Below, in pieces: positions 35,323 through 44,880 of a stretch of 64,000 bases of DNA. The stretch is from the NCBI GenBank assembly GCA_003243425.1, contig QFQP01000016.1:62001-126000 (forward strand), written 5' to 3'. How positions within the stretch are numbered: the first letter of the stretch is position 1; the number at the start of each line of letters is the position of its first letter. The notes under the pieces are model-generated. The model was not told the DNA's origin. It was given only the letters and a program-made list of their open reading frames with translations, and ran no database searches. The translations under genes were made by a program, and so were the position numbers. The DNA is from Archangium gephyra (GTDB taxonomy: Bacteria; Myxococcota; Myxococcia; Myxococcales; Myxococcaceae).

Positions 35323-37233
35323 ATGTCCGAGTCACGCAAACGCGCGGCCATCACCAGCCGCACCACTGCTCCCGATGCGTGGGACGCCGGGTTTCATGGT
35401 GAGAGCGACGCCGGCCCCATCGACGTTGGTCTGTCCGTCGAGCCGAGCGCGCTGGGCGTGATCATCGACGCGCCCGGTGTCGGGTTGCTCAAGGTGGCCT
35501 TCGACCTCGCCGAAGACGGCACCACGAAGCTCGCGCTGGCCAGCCGGCGACTGTCGGACGGCCGTGACGCGCCGCTGGTGGTGGTCGACGAGCAGAAGGT
35601 GCTGCAACTCGAAGGTGAGTTGCGCCGCTCGCGGCTGGAGCTCGAGGAACGCATCGGGCTGCTGACCACCGAACGTGACGAAGCGCGCGATCGCGCCGCG
35701 ATTCTGTCGGACGAGCGCAAGACCGCGGCGGAACGCCGTGAAGAACTCGAAGAGCGGCTGCGCACCGTCACCGCGACGCTCGAGTTGGAGAAGGATGCGC
35801 GCCTGCAGCTGGTGAACGAGCGCGAGAAGCTCAGGGAGGAGCTCGAGGGCGAGGTCGCGCGGCTGACGCAAGAACTCGACGGCGCCGTGAGCCGCAGTGA
35901 TGACATCGCGCAACTCACGCAGGCGCACGCCGATGCCCTCGCGCTGCTGGAGAGCGAGGTCGCTCGACTGACCCAGGAGCTCGAATCGGCGACCGGCGCG
36001 GCCAAAGGCGCCACCGAGGCCCATGAAAACGAGATCGCATGGATCACGTCGGAGCTCCAGCGCCGCCAGGACGAGCTGACCGCCGCCAATACACAGGCGG
36101 AAGAGACCGCGGCGAAGCATTCGGAGGAAATCGCGCGACTGACGGCAGAACTCGATGAAGCGCGCCGCGAACTCGATGCGCGCAACGCCGAATTGCAGAT
36201 CGCCCGCGAGCAGCACGACGCGATCGTGGCCGAACAGGAGACGCTGAAGCGCGAAACGGAGCGGCTCACGCACGAGCTCGAGCAGCTGACGAAGAAGCAC
36301 GACTCGCTGCAGAAGGAACTTCAGGCATCGCGCGAAATCGCCGCCGAAACCGAAGGGCGCCTGCAGGCCCTCAGCACCGATCACGAGTCGTCGTCGCGCG
36401 AAACGCAGGACCGGTTGACCGAAGAGATCGCCCAGCTGACGGCGCAGCTCGATGATCGTCAGCGTGAGTTGGACACCGCGCGCGCCGAGCTCCAGGTGGC
36501 GACCGAGGAGCTCGCTTCGCGCGACTCGCAGCGACTGGAAGCCGAGACGAAGCTGACCGCAGTGGAGGCTGCGCTGGCCGAAGCCAACGCCCGGCACGAC
36601 GAGGAGCGCAACCGCTACACCAGCAGCGAGAGTCAGATCGCCGCCGAGCGAAACGACGCGCGCTCCCGTGTCGCAGCGCTCGACGAGCAGATGGAAGAGA
36701 CGTCGCGGGCGTCGGAGCTCGCCCTTCGCACCGAGCGCGCCGAGCGGCGGCGCGTTGAAGCGGAGCTCGAGGCCCTGCGTCGTGAGCACGAGGTGAAGAC
36801 CGGCCCCGCCGTCGACGCCGTGCAGGCACAACTCGCTGCGGCCGAAGCGCGAATCGCCGCCGAAGCCGCCGCGACGCGTGAGGCGCGCAACGTCGCCAAC
36901 AAGCTGCTGGCCGAACGCGACGAAGCCAGAAACCTCGCGCGTCAGCTGCACCAGAAGGTCGCTGCCGCGAAGGCGAAGGATTCCGAAGCGCTCAACCTGC
37001 GCCTCGAAGCGCTCGGTCGAATGCTCGACCAGGAACGTGATGGTCGCGCCCGAGCGCTCGCCGAACGCGATGAGTGGCAGTCGCGCTTCCGTGCGCTCGC
37101 CAGGGGCTCCGTCGAACCGGACAAGGGCGGCCCGTCGTCGTCTCAGGAAGACACCAAGAGCTACTTCATCGAGACTCCGACCGTTCCCGAAGTGCCCGCC
37201 GTGACACCTTCCCCGAAGAAGAAAGACGACTGA
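35323..37233 (+). CDS. Large coiled-coil protein
   Basis: 636 residues. A short globular N-terminus (about 1-85, containing SALGVIIDAPGVGLLKVAF) leads to an almost uninterrupted coiled coil (about 95-590) rich in Glu, Arg, Ala, Leu, with repeated LTxEL and EIAxLTAEL runs. The tail is acidic/Pro-rich and ends in basic KKKDD. It has no signal peptide and no TM segment, so it is cytoplasmic. No family recognised beyond general coiled coil; a scaffold role is only a guess. It is followed at once by the phosphoesterase gene. Confidence 0.8.
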   Translation: MSESRKRAAITSRTTAPDAWDAGFHGESDAGPIDVGLSVEPSALGVIIDAPGVGLLKVAFDLAEDGTTKLALASRRLSDGRDAPLVVVDEQKVLQLEGELRRSRLELEERIGLLTTERDEARDRAAILSDERKTAAERREELEERLRTVTATLELEKDARLQLVNEREKLREELEGEVARLTQELDGAVSRSDDIAQLTQAHADALALLESEVARLTQELESATGAAKGATEAHENEIAWITSELQRRQDELTAANTQAEETAAKHSEEIARLTAELDEARRELDARNAELQIAREQHDAIVAEQETLKRETERLTHELEQLTKKHDSLQKELQASREIAAETEGRLQALSTDHESSSRETQDRLTEEIAQLTAQLDDRQRELDTARAELQVATEELASRDSQRLEAETKLTAVEAALAEANARHDEERNRYTSSESQIAAERNDARSRVAALDEQMEETSRASELALRTERAERRRVEAELEALRREHEVKTGPAVDAVQAQLAAAEARIAAEAAATREARNVANKLLAERDEARNLARQLHQKVAAAKAKDSEALNLRLEALGRMLDQERDGRARALAERDEWQSRFRALARGSVEPDKGGPSSSQEDTKSYFIETPTVPEVPAVTPSPKKKDD

Positions 37234-37234
37234 T

Positions 37235-38239
37235 TTGCGCCGCTTCGTATCTTCATTGGCCCTCTGCTCTTCCCTCGCGCTCGCCGACGATTTCGCCGCC
37301 TGGGAGGAGCGCTATCAGTTCGATTGCAACGGTCCGTACGAGCACTTCTCGCCCGCTGACGTGAAGACCCGCGCCGGGTGGACCTTCGAGCACTCCGGCG
37401 GCACCGTGAAGGTGCGCCGAGAGAAGCCACGGGCCGCGAAGAAGCCGACGCTGGGGCTGCTCGCCGGCTTGAAGGACCTCGAGCCCGAGACGAAGGCGAT
37501 GATCGACTCGTTTCTCGGGCAGTTCGAGAAGGCCAACGTCGACGCGATCGTGATCGGCGGCGACACCAGCTCCGAGCCTGACGGGCTCGACGAGATCCTC
37601 ACGTACCTCGCCAAGGCCACCAATCGCCCGCTGCTGGTCATCGCCGGCAACATGGAGCGCGGCGCGGCGCTCAACTACTCCATCCTCAAGCAGCGCAAGG
37701 CAGGCGCGCTGCACATGCTCAACCTCGACGTCATTCGCCGCTACGACGGAGATGGCGTCGACGTGATCAGCCTCGGCGGCTACCACGACAAGGCGTACCT
37801 GCACCTCGCCGGTGGCTGCATCTACAAGGACAAAGACTTCGAAGCGCTGGAACGGGCGGCCGCGGCGACCGACGACGTGGCGGTGCTCCTGACCCACGGT
37901 CCACCGCGCCAGAAGGGCCAGCAGGCGATCGACTACGTGCCCGGCGCCGAGAACGTCGGCGACCCGCGCATCACTTCGCTGATCAACAAGGCGAAGATCA
38001 GCTTCGGCATTCACGGTCACATTCTCGAGGCGGCCGCGCGCGGAACCGAGTTGAGCGGCAAGGTGCTGCCCCAGAAGAAGTTCCACCCTGCGCTCTTCGT
38101 GAATCAGGGCTCCGCGAACCCGCTGCCCTGGAAATTGAACGACGGCTCCACGAGCTACGGTCTGGCGGCGCTGATGACGTTCGATGGCAAGAAGGCGTCG
38201 TACGAAGTGCTCCGTGGTCCGAAGCCGGCGGCGAAGTGA
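37235..38239 (+). CDS. Secreted calcineurin-like metallophosphoesterase-fold protein
   Basis: 334 residues with a signal peptide (RFVSSLALCSSLALA). The phosphoesterase features are diffuse: GGDTSSEPDG (GD box), GNMERG (GN box with Met instead of His), LLTHGPPRQKG (GH) and FGIHGHI (GHxH-like). Because one box is altered, catalytic activity is uncertain. The start codon is TTG, 1 nt after the coiled-coil gene stop, so the start is the weakest point. The next gene overlaps by GTGA. Confidence 0.72.
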   Translation: MRRFVSSLALCSSLALADDFAAWEERYQFDCNGPYEHFSPADVKTRAGWTFEHSGGTVKVRREKPRAAKKPTLGLLAGLKDLEPETKAMIDSFLGQFEKANVDAIVIGGDTSSEPDGLDEILTYLAKATNRPLLVIAGNMERGAALNYSILKQRKAGALHMLNLDVIRRYDGDGVDVISLGGYHDKAYLHLAGGCIYKDKDFEALERAAAATDDVAVLLTHGPPRQKGQQAIDYVPGAENVGDPRITSLINKAKISFGIHGHILEAAARGTELSGKVLPQKKFHPALFVNQGSANPLPWKLNDGSTSYGLAALMTFDGKKASYEVLRGPKPAAK

Positions 38240-38790
38240 AGCGGCTGTTCTTGTCGGCGTGTCTGGCGTTCGCGGGGTGCGGCGAGGCGCCACGAGACGG
38301 TGGCGACGCCGGCACGCTGGGCGACGCGGGTATGCAGGCCGGGCTCACGCCGTATCAGCAGTCGGCCGTCGACGCGCACAACGTGGAGCGCGCGAACGCG
38401 ATGCCCGCGCCCTCACCCGCGCTCCCGCTCGTATCGTGGAGTGCATCGGCAGCCTCGCTCGCCGAAGACTGGGCCAGACGCTGCGTGTTCGAGCACCGCG
38501 ACCCGAGCGACCTCGGCGAGAATCTCCACGCCAGCTCCCGCGAGCCCACCATCACCGAAGTGATTCAGGGCTGGGCCGCCGAGAAGAGCGACTACACGTA
38601 CACGACCAACACCTGCCGCGTGGGCAAGCAGTGCGGCCACTACACGCAGGTGGTCTGGCGCTCGAGCGTAGGCATCGGGTGCGCGACGCAGCGCTGCACC
38701 ACCGGGAGCCCCTTCGGCAGCGGCACGTGGTTCCTGGTGGTCTGCAACTACGACCCGCCGGGCAACTTCATCGGCCAGAAGCCGTACTGA
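38236..38790 (+). CDS. CAP/SCP-domain lipoprotein
   Basis: 184 residues from GTG 38236 with a lipobox (LAFAGC) and D-A-G-rich linker, then a CAP (PR-1/SCP) domain: VDAHNVERAN, WSASAASLAEDWA, CGHYTQVVWRSS and the terminal CNYDPPGNFIGQKPY, with the family CAP His residues conserved. Extracellular/surface location; roles in the family vary (protease inhibition, lipid binding). It ends the coiled-coil/phosphoesterase operon. Confidence 0.9.
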   Translation: MKRLFLSACLAFAGCGEAPRDGGDAGTLGDAGMQAGLTPYQQSAVDAHNVERANAMPAPSPALPLVSWSASAASLAEDWARRCVFEHRDPSDLGENLHASSREPTITEVIQGWAAEKSDYTYTTNTCRVGKQCGHYTQVVWRSSVGIGCATQRCTTGSPFGSGTWFLVVCNYDPPGNFIGQKPY

Positions 38791-38803
38791 GCGCCTGAAA
38801 CGA

Positions 38804-38838
38804 CGACGCCCGCCCTCGGTGCAAGAGAGCGGGCGTCG
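38804..38838. terminator. Bidirectional terminator between CAP and TPR genes
   Basis: Perfect 10-bp stem CGACGCCCGC/GCGGGCGTCG (38804-38813 and 38829-38838) with a 15-nt loop, placed between two convergent stops. The T-run is weak in both directions. Confidence 0.65.
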
Positions 38839-38860
38839 CTGACTGCCGCGGTGTTCGACT

Positions 38861-40294
38861 TCAGAGCCCGTCTTCGGGTTCGTCGCCGCTGGGCGTCTTC
38901 TTCGCAGGTGCCGGAGCCGGAGCGGGCGCCTTCTTCGGTTCTTCCTTCTTCGGCTCGTCCTTCGCAGCGGGCGCCGGCGCGGGTGACGGAGCAGGCGCGC
39001 CCTGCCCCTTGGCCTCGGCCTTGGTCTTCTGGAACTCCTCTTCCTTCTTCTTCTTCTCTTCCTCGGCGGCCGCGGCCTCCTGCTTCTTCATCTCTTCTTC
39101 CATGCGAGCAGCTTCGGCAGCGATGCGCTTCTCTTCCTCGCGCTGCTTGATGACCTCTTCCTGCTCTTCGATCAGCTTGTGCACCGGGTGGTCGACGCTC
39201 AGACCCACGTCACCCTTGCGAGCGATGTACGACTTGTAGAGCGTGATCGCCTTCTCGGGGTCGCCCTTGAGGCCGATGATGATGCCCTTGTTGAGCAGCA
39301 GCTCGGGCATCTCGGGGTTCAGCTTGGCGGCCTCGTCGTACGTGGCCATCGCCTTGTCGAGCTGCCCCATGCCCTTGTACGCCACGCCGAGGTTCACCAG
39401 CGCGTCGGTGTTCTTGCCGTTGGCCTGGAGAATGCGGCGCAGGTGCTCTTCAGCGCCCTGGTAGTCCTCTTGATCGAACGCCATGCGCGCCAGCTGGTAC
39501 TGCGCGGGCAGATAATCGGGGCGCACCTCGACGGCGCGCTTGAACTGCGCACGCGCCTTCGAAGGGTCCTTCTCGGCGAGGTTGATGGTGCCCAGCGTGT
39601 AGAAAATCTCGGGATCGGAGTCGTCGATCTTCGAGGCCCGGAGCGCGATGAGGCGCGCAAGCGCGTACTGCTTCCGCTCCGTGTACACGAGCATCATGGT
39701 CTTGAAGGCCTGCAGCGTCTTCGGGTCGCGGAAGAGCGCCTCGCGCGACAGCTCGATGGCGCGATCACCGTCGCCGCGGCGTCGGGCGAGCTCGGCCAGC
39801 CGCGCGCGGCTGCTGGCGTCGTCGGGGTAGCTGGTCAGCAGGTCGGTGTAGACCTTCTGCGCCGTCGCTTCGTCGCCGTTGTTCTGCGCGATGACACCGA
39901 GGTTCTCGGCGGCCTGTTTGAGCGTCGGCTTGCGAGACAGCGCGTCTTTGTAGAACGCGACCGCTTCTTTGGTCTTGCCCTGGCGCTCGGCCAGCACGCC
40001 GAGGTTGTAGACGGCCTCAGCCAGGTTCGGGTCGGCGTCGGCGGCCGCCTTGAACTTCTTCTCGATCGACGGGTAGTCGACGTTCTTCGCCTTCTTCTGC
40101 GTGTCCCACGACTTGAGTGCGTCGTCGAAGAGCAGCTTGGCCTTGTTGCTGATCTGCGGCTGATCGGCACCACCGGTGCCCGCCGTGTTGCTGGCGGTCT
40201 TCGAGTCGTCCTTCACGGTGTTGCTCTGCGTGGTGGTGCAGCCGGTCGTCAGCAGACCGACAGCCACCGCAGCGCTCATCAATACGCGTCGCAT
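38861..40294 (-). CDS. TPR lipoprotein, GltE/AglT-like
   Basis: 477 residues from ATG 40294 with a lipoprotein signal (MSAAVAVGLLTTGC). Residues about 60-345 hold roughly eight tetratricopeptide repeats, followed by an Arg/Glu/Lys-rich helix (about 360-420) and an Ala/Pro/Lys tail ending GDEPEDGL. The adjacency to a roughly 1190-residue secreted TPR protein and the organism type suggest the GltE/AglT and GltD/AgmU pair of the Myxococcus gliding machinery, but no other Glt gene is here, so the assignment is tentative. Located in the outer membrane or periplasm. Confidence 0.78.
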   Translation of the reverse strand: MRRVLMSAAVAVGLLTTGCTTTQSNTVKDDSKTASNTAGTGGADQPQISNKAKLLFDDALKSWDTQKKAKNVDYPSIEKKFKAAADADPNLAEAVYNLGVLAERQGKTKEAVAFYKDALSRKPTLKQAAENLGVIAQNNGDEATAQKVYTDLLTSYPDDASSRARLAELARRRGDGDRAIELSREALFRDPKTLQAFKTMMLVYTERKQYALARLIALRASKIDDSDPEIFYTLGTINLAEKDPSKARAQFKRAVEVRPDYLPAQYQLARMAFDQEDYQGAEEHLRRILQANGKNTDALVNLGVAYKGMGQLDKAMATYDEAAKLNPEMPELLLNKGIIIGLKGDPEKAITLYKSYIARKGDVGLSVDHPVHKLIEEQEEVIKQREEEKRIAAEAARMEEEMKKQEAAAAEEEKKKKEEEFQKTKAEAKGQGAPAPSPAPAPAAKDEPKKEEPKKAPAPAPAPAKKTPSGDEPEDGL

Positions 40295-40317
40295 CGTGTT
40301 GTCCTCGGAGCGGATGA

Positions 40318-43300
40318 TCACAGGTTGTCCTCCGGCTCATCCGCGGGGCTCTTGCCGTTTGCGGCCGGGGCAGGAGCCGCGCTCGCCTTCTTGTCGTTCT
40401 TCGCCCCCGGTTCCGGCTGCGTGAGATCGACCTCGGGCATGGTGTCGGCGACCGGGCGGCTGCCGACCTCCTGGGTGTTGTTCTTGATCGTCTGCTGCTG
40501 CTCGGCCGTGATGGTGGGCACCGCCTGAATCGAGGTGAGTACGTCACCACCGATGACCGGGCCCTTCTCGGCCGGCGACTTCAGCGCCATCACGTCTTCC
40601 GGCATCTTGGGGAAGGCCTGCGGCGCGTACTTGGTGCGCAGCATCTCGAGGGCGGCGACGGTGCACGGGTTGAACACGTCGAGCTCCTGGCTCTTCTGCA
40701 CCACGGCCGTAAAGGCGTCGGTGGCGTTCTTCTTCACCGGCTCGGCCTGCTGTTCGAACTGCGGCCGCATCTCGATGAGGATCTCTTCAGGCAGGCCGGG
40801 CGGCACCGGGAAGTTCTGCAGCTGATCGGCGAACTGGTCGTACGCCAGACCGATCTTGTGCAACGCGCAGATGGCCGGGTCGGCCGACTTGAACGACACC
40901 GTCTTCGTGTACGCCTTCTGAATCTCGGTGAGCGCAGTGGCCTTCGAAGCGATGGACGACTTGAGCTCGCCGACGTTCTGCAGCTTCGACCAGCGCAGCT
41001 TCATGGCGTTGTACTTGCGCCACTCGTCTTCGTTCTGAATGAAGTTCGCGCGGGCCACGGCATCGAGCGCGGTGATCTCGAGCGCATCGCGCTGACGCTT
41101 GGGCAGCTTCTCGTAATAGTCGGTGATGCGGTTGTAGACGCCGCGCGCCGCCTTCGCGTTCTTCTGCTTCTCTTCGTAGATCGAAGCAATGCGGCCTTCG
41201 GCGGTGAGGACCTTGCTCGGGTCCTTCATGTACTTCTTCTCGTATTCCTCGAGGCCTTTGGTGACCTTGCCCCACTGACCCATCTTCTCGTACAGATCGA
41301 GGATCGACTTCTCGACGGCCTCGGTGTCCTTCGAAGAGGGCCACAGCTCGAGGTACTTCTCGCGGTTCTTGAGCGCCTGCTTGTACGCACCCAGACCGTC
41401 GCGGAAGACGCCGGCGTTGAAGAGCGCGTCTTGCGCCTTGGCCTCTTCCCACACCTGCTCGGCGGCAGGCTTGAGCGGCTCACGCGCGCCCTTCTTCGGA
41501 GCGGCCTTGCCCTTCCTGGGCTGTGGGCCGCGGCTCTTCTCGTACGCCGCGGCGTAGGCCTCGTAGTAGTCGGCCGCGGGATCGAAGTCGGCGATCGCCT
41601 CGTAGCCTTCGGCGAGCGCGAACATCGTCTGCGGCACGTACTGCGACTTGGGGTACTTCTGAATGAGCTGCTTACGCACCTCGATGGCGCGGTTGAGCAT
41701 GCGGCCGTTGAAGAAGTCGATGGCGGCGTTGAACAGCGCCTTGTCGGCGAGCTCGGTCTTCGGCCACTCGTTCACGAAGGTCATGTAGGCCTCGCCGGCC
41801 TTCGCGTATTCCTTCTTCGCCTCGAGCTGGTTGATGAGCTTGAAGCTCGACTGCTCGATCAGCTTCGCGAGCTCCTCACGGAACTTGCCGACCGCGAGCT
41901 TGTCCTCCGCATAGAACTTGCGGGCCCAGTCGTTGACCTTCTGCCAGTCGCCGATGAGGTTGTACGAGTCGAGCACCAGGTTGGCGGCGATTTCGCCGGC
42001 CTTGGAGCCGTCTTCGAATTTGTAGTCGGGGCTCTTGAGCGCGATGTCCGACAGGCGCGCGACCGCCTCATCGAGGTGGTTGTAGTCGTAATAAATGCGG
42101 GCGGCCTTGTAGGCGATCTCGACCTTCTTCTCGCCCTTCTCGATGTACTTCAGGTAGTTGTTACAGGCGTCGAGCAGGTTCTGCTTCGAAGCTGGAATCG
42201 TCAGCTTCTTGTTCGGATCGGTGATCGGCTCCTGCTTGATCTTCCCCTCCGCCTCCTCCTTCTTCACGACCTCCGTCCACGCGAGGATCGCGTTGTAGGC
42301 GGCGTTGTTCATGTACTTGCCCGGCTTCTCCTTCTTGCCGAGGCGTTCGATGTCGACGTTGAAGACCGCCGAGTACTCCGCGGCCGCCTTGTCGTACTTG
42401 TTGAGGTTGTCGTTGAGCAGCTCGGCCCAGAAGAAGCGGAGGTCGTACGCCTTGGGGCTCGCCGGGAAGAGCGTCAGGTAGTCGGCGTAGACGGCGTTGG
42501 CGTACTCGAAGGTCTGCTCGTCGCGCGTCTTGCGGCCCTCGTTGTGCCAGTCGACGGCGAGGCGCGAGATGGTGCGCTCGGCGAGCTCACGCGCTTCGTC
42601 GAGCGAGCGCTTGTCCTTGTCTTCGAGCTTCGGGTTGCCCTTGAGCACGTCGTCCATGATCTTCACGAGACGACGCACCTGCTGAACGGTCTGCTGCTTG
42701 TTGCCGGCGCGCATGACGCAGTCGACGACGCGCGATTGAAAGCCGGGCGCTTCGGGCGACAGCGGGCGCTCGGTGATGAGCATGTTGTAGGCGAGCGCCG
42801 CTTCGCGGTCCTTGCCGTCTTCGTAGAAGAGGTTCGCGAGCTGCTTGAGCATCAGGCGCAGGTCGTCGGGCGTCTTCGCGAGCTTGCTGAACTTCTCTTT
42901 GGCTTCCGTCGGGCCGCCACCGCCGCGCGAGTACGCGCGCACGTAGTCGGTGCGGGCCTCCTTCGCGAGACCGGCGCGTGAGCCCTTCGTGCCCTTCTTG
43001 CCTTCGACCTCTTCGACGCCCGCGAAGTCGACGTAGAGGACGACGGCCTTGAACATGTCCATCGCCTTCTCGAAATCGGACATGTTGAAGTAGCACCAGC
43101 CCTGCTTGTAGAGCGCGTAGCCGTACACGCTGTTCTCAGGGAACTTGGCGGCGTTCTTGTAGTTCTCGAGCGCCTTCTCGAGCGACTCGCGCTTGCCCTT
43201 GCTGCCGTTGAACCAGTACTCGCCGACCGCGAGGTATGCGTCAGGCAGGTATTTCGACTTGGGGTACTTGCTGATGAGGCGGCCGTAGGCGACGAGACCA

Positions 43301-43890
43301 CGCTTCTCGTCGTTCATTTCCATCAAGTTGAGGCCGAGGAAATAGAGAACCTCGTCGGTGCGCTCGAAGTCTTTGTATTCCTGAACGATGGTCGAATACG
43401 CCTTGATGGCCTCCTGCGCGAAGCTCTTCGACTCTTCGAGCAGCTTGGCCTTCTCGGCTTCAGCCGCGGTGATGGCCGCCTTGTCGTCGGCGTTCATCGC
43501 GCGAATCTTGTCGTCGTCGCGTCGGTTGGCTTCGAACGAGATGTACTTCGACTCTTCCCAGTAGAGCTCGCCGAGGCGGAACAGCAGCGCGGGCTTCTCT
43601 TTCTTGTCGGAAGAGAGCTCGATGATCTTCTTCAGGTCGTTGATCTGTTCGCGGCGCTTGGCCGCGACCTGAAACTCCACGCCGAGGCGGAACTCGTCGT
43701 ACTTGAGGGCCGGAGCTTCATCGCGCTTCTCCTTCTTGCGCGTGACGTCGCCGGCGAGCGACTTGTCGGGAACGAGGCTCGTTTCCTTCTTCTTGAGCTC
43801 GACCTCTTTGGCTTCCTTCTTGTTCGCGGGCGCCTGGGCGACTGCCTGCAACGAGAGGGCGACGAGAACGGCAATGACAGATCGGCGCAT
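40318..43890 (-). CDS. Giant periplasmic TPR protein, GltD/AgmU-like
   Basis: 1190 residues from ATG 43890 with a signal peptide (RRSVIAVLVALSLQAVAQA). A Lys/Glu-rich N-terminus is followed by dozens of TPR/SEL-like helical repeats (LLFRLGELYWEES, YALYKQGWCYFNMSDFEKAMDMF, VPQTMFALAEGYEAIADFD and so on), then an Ala/Pro/Lys tail ending ADEPEDNL. The length is close to the 1218 residues I recall for Myxococcus AgmU/GltD. Gap to the TPR lipoprotein gene is 23 bp, so the two form an operon. Functional assignment rests on architecture and context. Confidence 0.78.
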   Translation of the reverse strand: MRRSVIAVLVALSLQAVAQAPANKKEAKEVELKKKETSLVPDKSLAGDVTRKKEKRDEAPALKYDEFRLGVEFQVAAKRREQINDLKKIIELSSDKKEKPALLFRLGELYWEESKYISFEANRRDDDKIRAMNADDKAAITAAEAEKAKLLEESKSFAQEAIKAYSTIVQEYKDFERTDEVLYFLGLNLMEMNDEKRGLVAYGRLISKYPKSKYLPDAYLAVGEYWFNGSKGKRESLEKALENYKNAAKFPENSVYGYALYKQGWCYFNMSDFEKAMDMFKAVVLYVDFAGVEEVEGKKGTKGSRAGLAKEARTDYVRAYSRGGGGPTEAKEKFSKLAKTPDDLRLMLKQLANLFYEDGKDREAALAYNMLITERPLSPEAPGFQSRVVDCVMRAGNKQQTVQQVRRLVKIMDDVLKGNPKLEDKDKRSLDEARELAERTISRLAVDWHNEGRKTRDEQTFEYANAVYADYLTLFPASPKAYDLRFFWAELLNDNLNKYDKAAAEYSAVFNVDIERLGKKEKPGKYMNNAAYNAILAWTEVVKKEEAEGKIKQEPITDPNKKLTIPASKQNLLDACNNYLKYIEKGEKKVEIAYKAARIYYDYNHLDEAVARLSDIALKSPDYKFEDGSKAGEIAANLVLDSYNLIGDWQKVNDWARKFYAEDKLAVGKFREELAKLIEQSSFKLINQLEAKKEYAKAGEAYMTFVNEWPKTELADKALFNAAIDFFNGRMLNRAIEVRKQLIQKYPKSQYVPQTMFALAEGYEAIADFDPAADYYEAYAAAYEKSRGPQPRKGKAAPKKGAREPLKPAAEQVWEEAKAQDALFNAGVFRDGLGAYKQALKNREKYLELWPSSKDTEAVEKSILDLYEKMGQWGKVTKGLEEYEKKYMKDPSKVLTAEGRIASIYEEKQKNAKAARGVYNRITDYYEKLPKRQRDALEITALDAVARANFIQNEDEWRKYNAMKLRWSKLQNVGELKSSIASKATALTEIQKAYTKTVSFKSADPAICALHKIGLAYDQFADQLQNFPVPPGLPEEILIEMRPQFEQQAEPVKKNATDAFTAVVQKSQELDVFNPCTVAALEMLRTKYAPQAFPKMPEDVMALKSPAEKGPVIGGDVLTSIQAVPTITAEQQQTIKNNTQEVGSRPVADTMPEVDLTQPEPGAKNDKKASAAPAPAANGKSPADEPEDNL

Positions 43891-44052
43891 GGTCTTCCTG
43901 GGCAACAGAGTCCGCTCGAAAATTACGGTCGCGATGAACTTCGGCGCGGTGATCACCTGCTCGGAGCAAGTGGTCAGGACTCCTTGGAAATTTCCCTTTG
44001 AGCGGGCGAAATCATCGGTTGCGCATCCGCATGCGTCAAGCAGCGTCTCAAG

Positions 44053-44880
44053 CTACCGGGCGGGCCCGACCTGTAGCTTTTCGAGCAGTTCGCGGGCCCC
44101 GAGGGCTCGGGTTCGGTCGCCGCCGACGTCGATGACGAGTTCCACCGAGGGGTCGCGGACCAGGATCGACTGCAGCAGCCACGGCTCGATCGACGGTTGA
44201 ATCACCACCCGTGTGCCTTGCCCACATGGGAACACGTCGCTCGAGAGCGCCAACAGGGTCGCCACGTGGAGCTCGACCGACGGATCGGCGCTGGTTCGCT
44301 CCGCGCAGCTCACGGGGAGCAGCGCTCCGGGCGCGGCGCTCAGAATCCGGCGGCCGGGCAACGAGCGGAACTGGCTCCACGCGAGCAGATCGAGGCCCGC
44401 GCCCGGTGCCCAGCGAACCTCTGCCGGCCGCGCGCGCCGAATGGCCTCGAAGTCTGGCGCTCCGTCGATCGTCACCGCCACCCGGCGCGCCCCCGGAAGC
44501 CGGCCCACGAGCGCGAGCGCCGACGCGTCGAGCCATGCGCCGGCCTTCGGGATCTTCGAGAACACGGCGGCATCGACAGGCTTGAGCGGCGCGCGCAGTT
44601 GCACCCAGACAGAATCGAAGCGCTGGAGGTTCTCGACGGTCGATTTCTTGAGCGTGTTGCTGTCGGTGCGGAGCCACAGTGTGACCCCGGGTCGCGCGAG
44701 CTCGCGCAGTCGATCGGTCTCGAGCGACTCGTGCGCCAGCACGTGCACGCGCGGCGCGGTGGCGATGAACGTCTGCGGCGCTTCACGCGGCAGGGGTCGC
44801 TGGTTCTGCGCCAGCACCACCGCGGCGAAGAGCAGCGCGACGCCGCTACTGGTTCTTCTCAATCCACTTCGAGAACGCAT
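44053..44880 (-). CDS. Hypothetical exported protein at the end of the FlgP/FlgT-like cluster
   Basis: 275 residues from ATG 44880 with a signal peptide (SSGVALLFAAVVLAQ). The start lies 35 bp inside the FecR gene. The mature part alternates hydrophobic beta strands and helices (VHVLAHESLETDRL, GVTLWLRTDSN, GRLPGARRVAVTIDG); no family is recognised, but the beta/alpha succession suggests a TIM-barrel-like fold. Probably periplasmic. Separated from the TPR gene by 162 bp. Confidence 0.7.
   Translation of the reverse strand: MRSRSGLRRTSSGVALLFAAVVLAQNQRPLPREAPQTFIATAPRVHVLAHESLETDRLRELARPGVTLWLRTDSNTLKKSTVENLQRFDSVWVQLRAPLKPVDAAVFSKIPKAGAWLDASALALVGRLPGARRVAVTIDGAPDFEAIRRARPAEVRWAPGAGLDLLAWSQFRSLPGRRILSAAPGALLPVSCAERTSADPSVELHVATLLALSSDVFPCGQGTRVVIQPSIEPWLLQSILVRDPSVELVIDVGGDRTRALGARELLEKLQVGPAR

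Noticed and set aside
35332..36951. 539-codon minus-strand open frame
   Set aside because: Antisense to the coiled-coil gene; heptad repeats of the sense strand produce a Leu/Arg-rich shadow.
40858..42981. 707-codon plus-strand open frame
   Set aside because: Antisense shadow of the giant TPR gene; composition (Leu/Val/Arg/Glu) without a signal, domain or start context.
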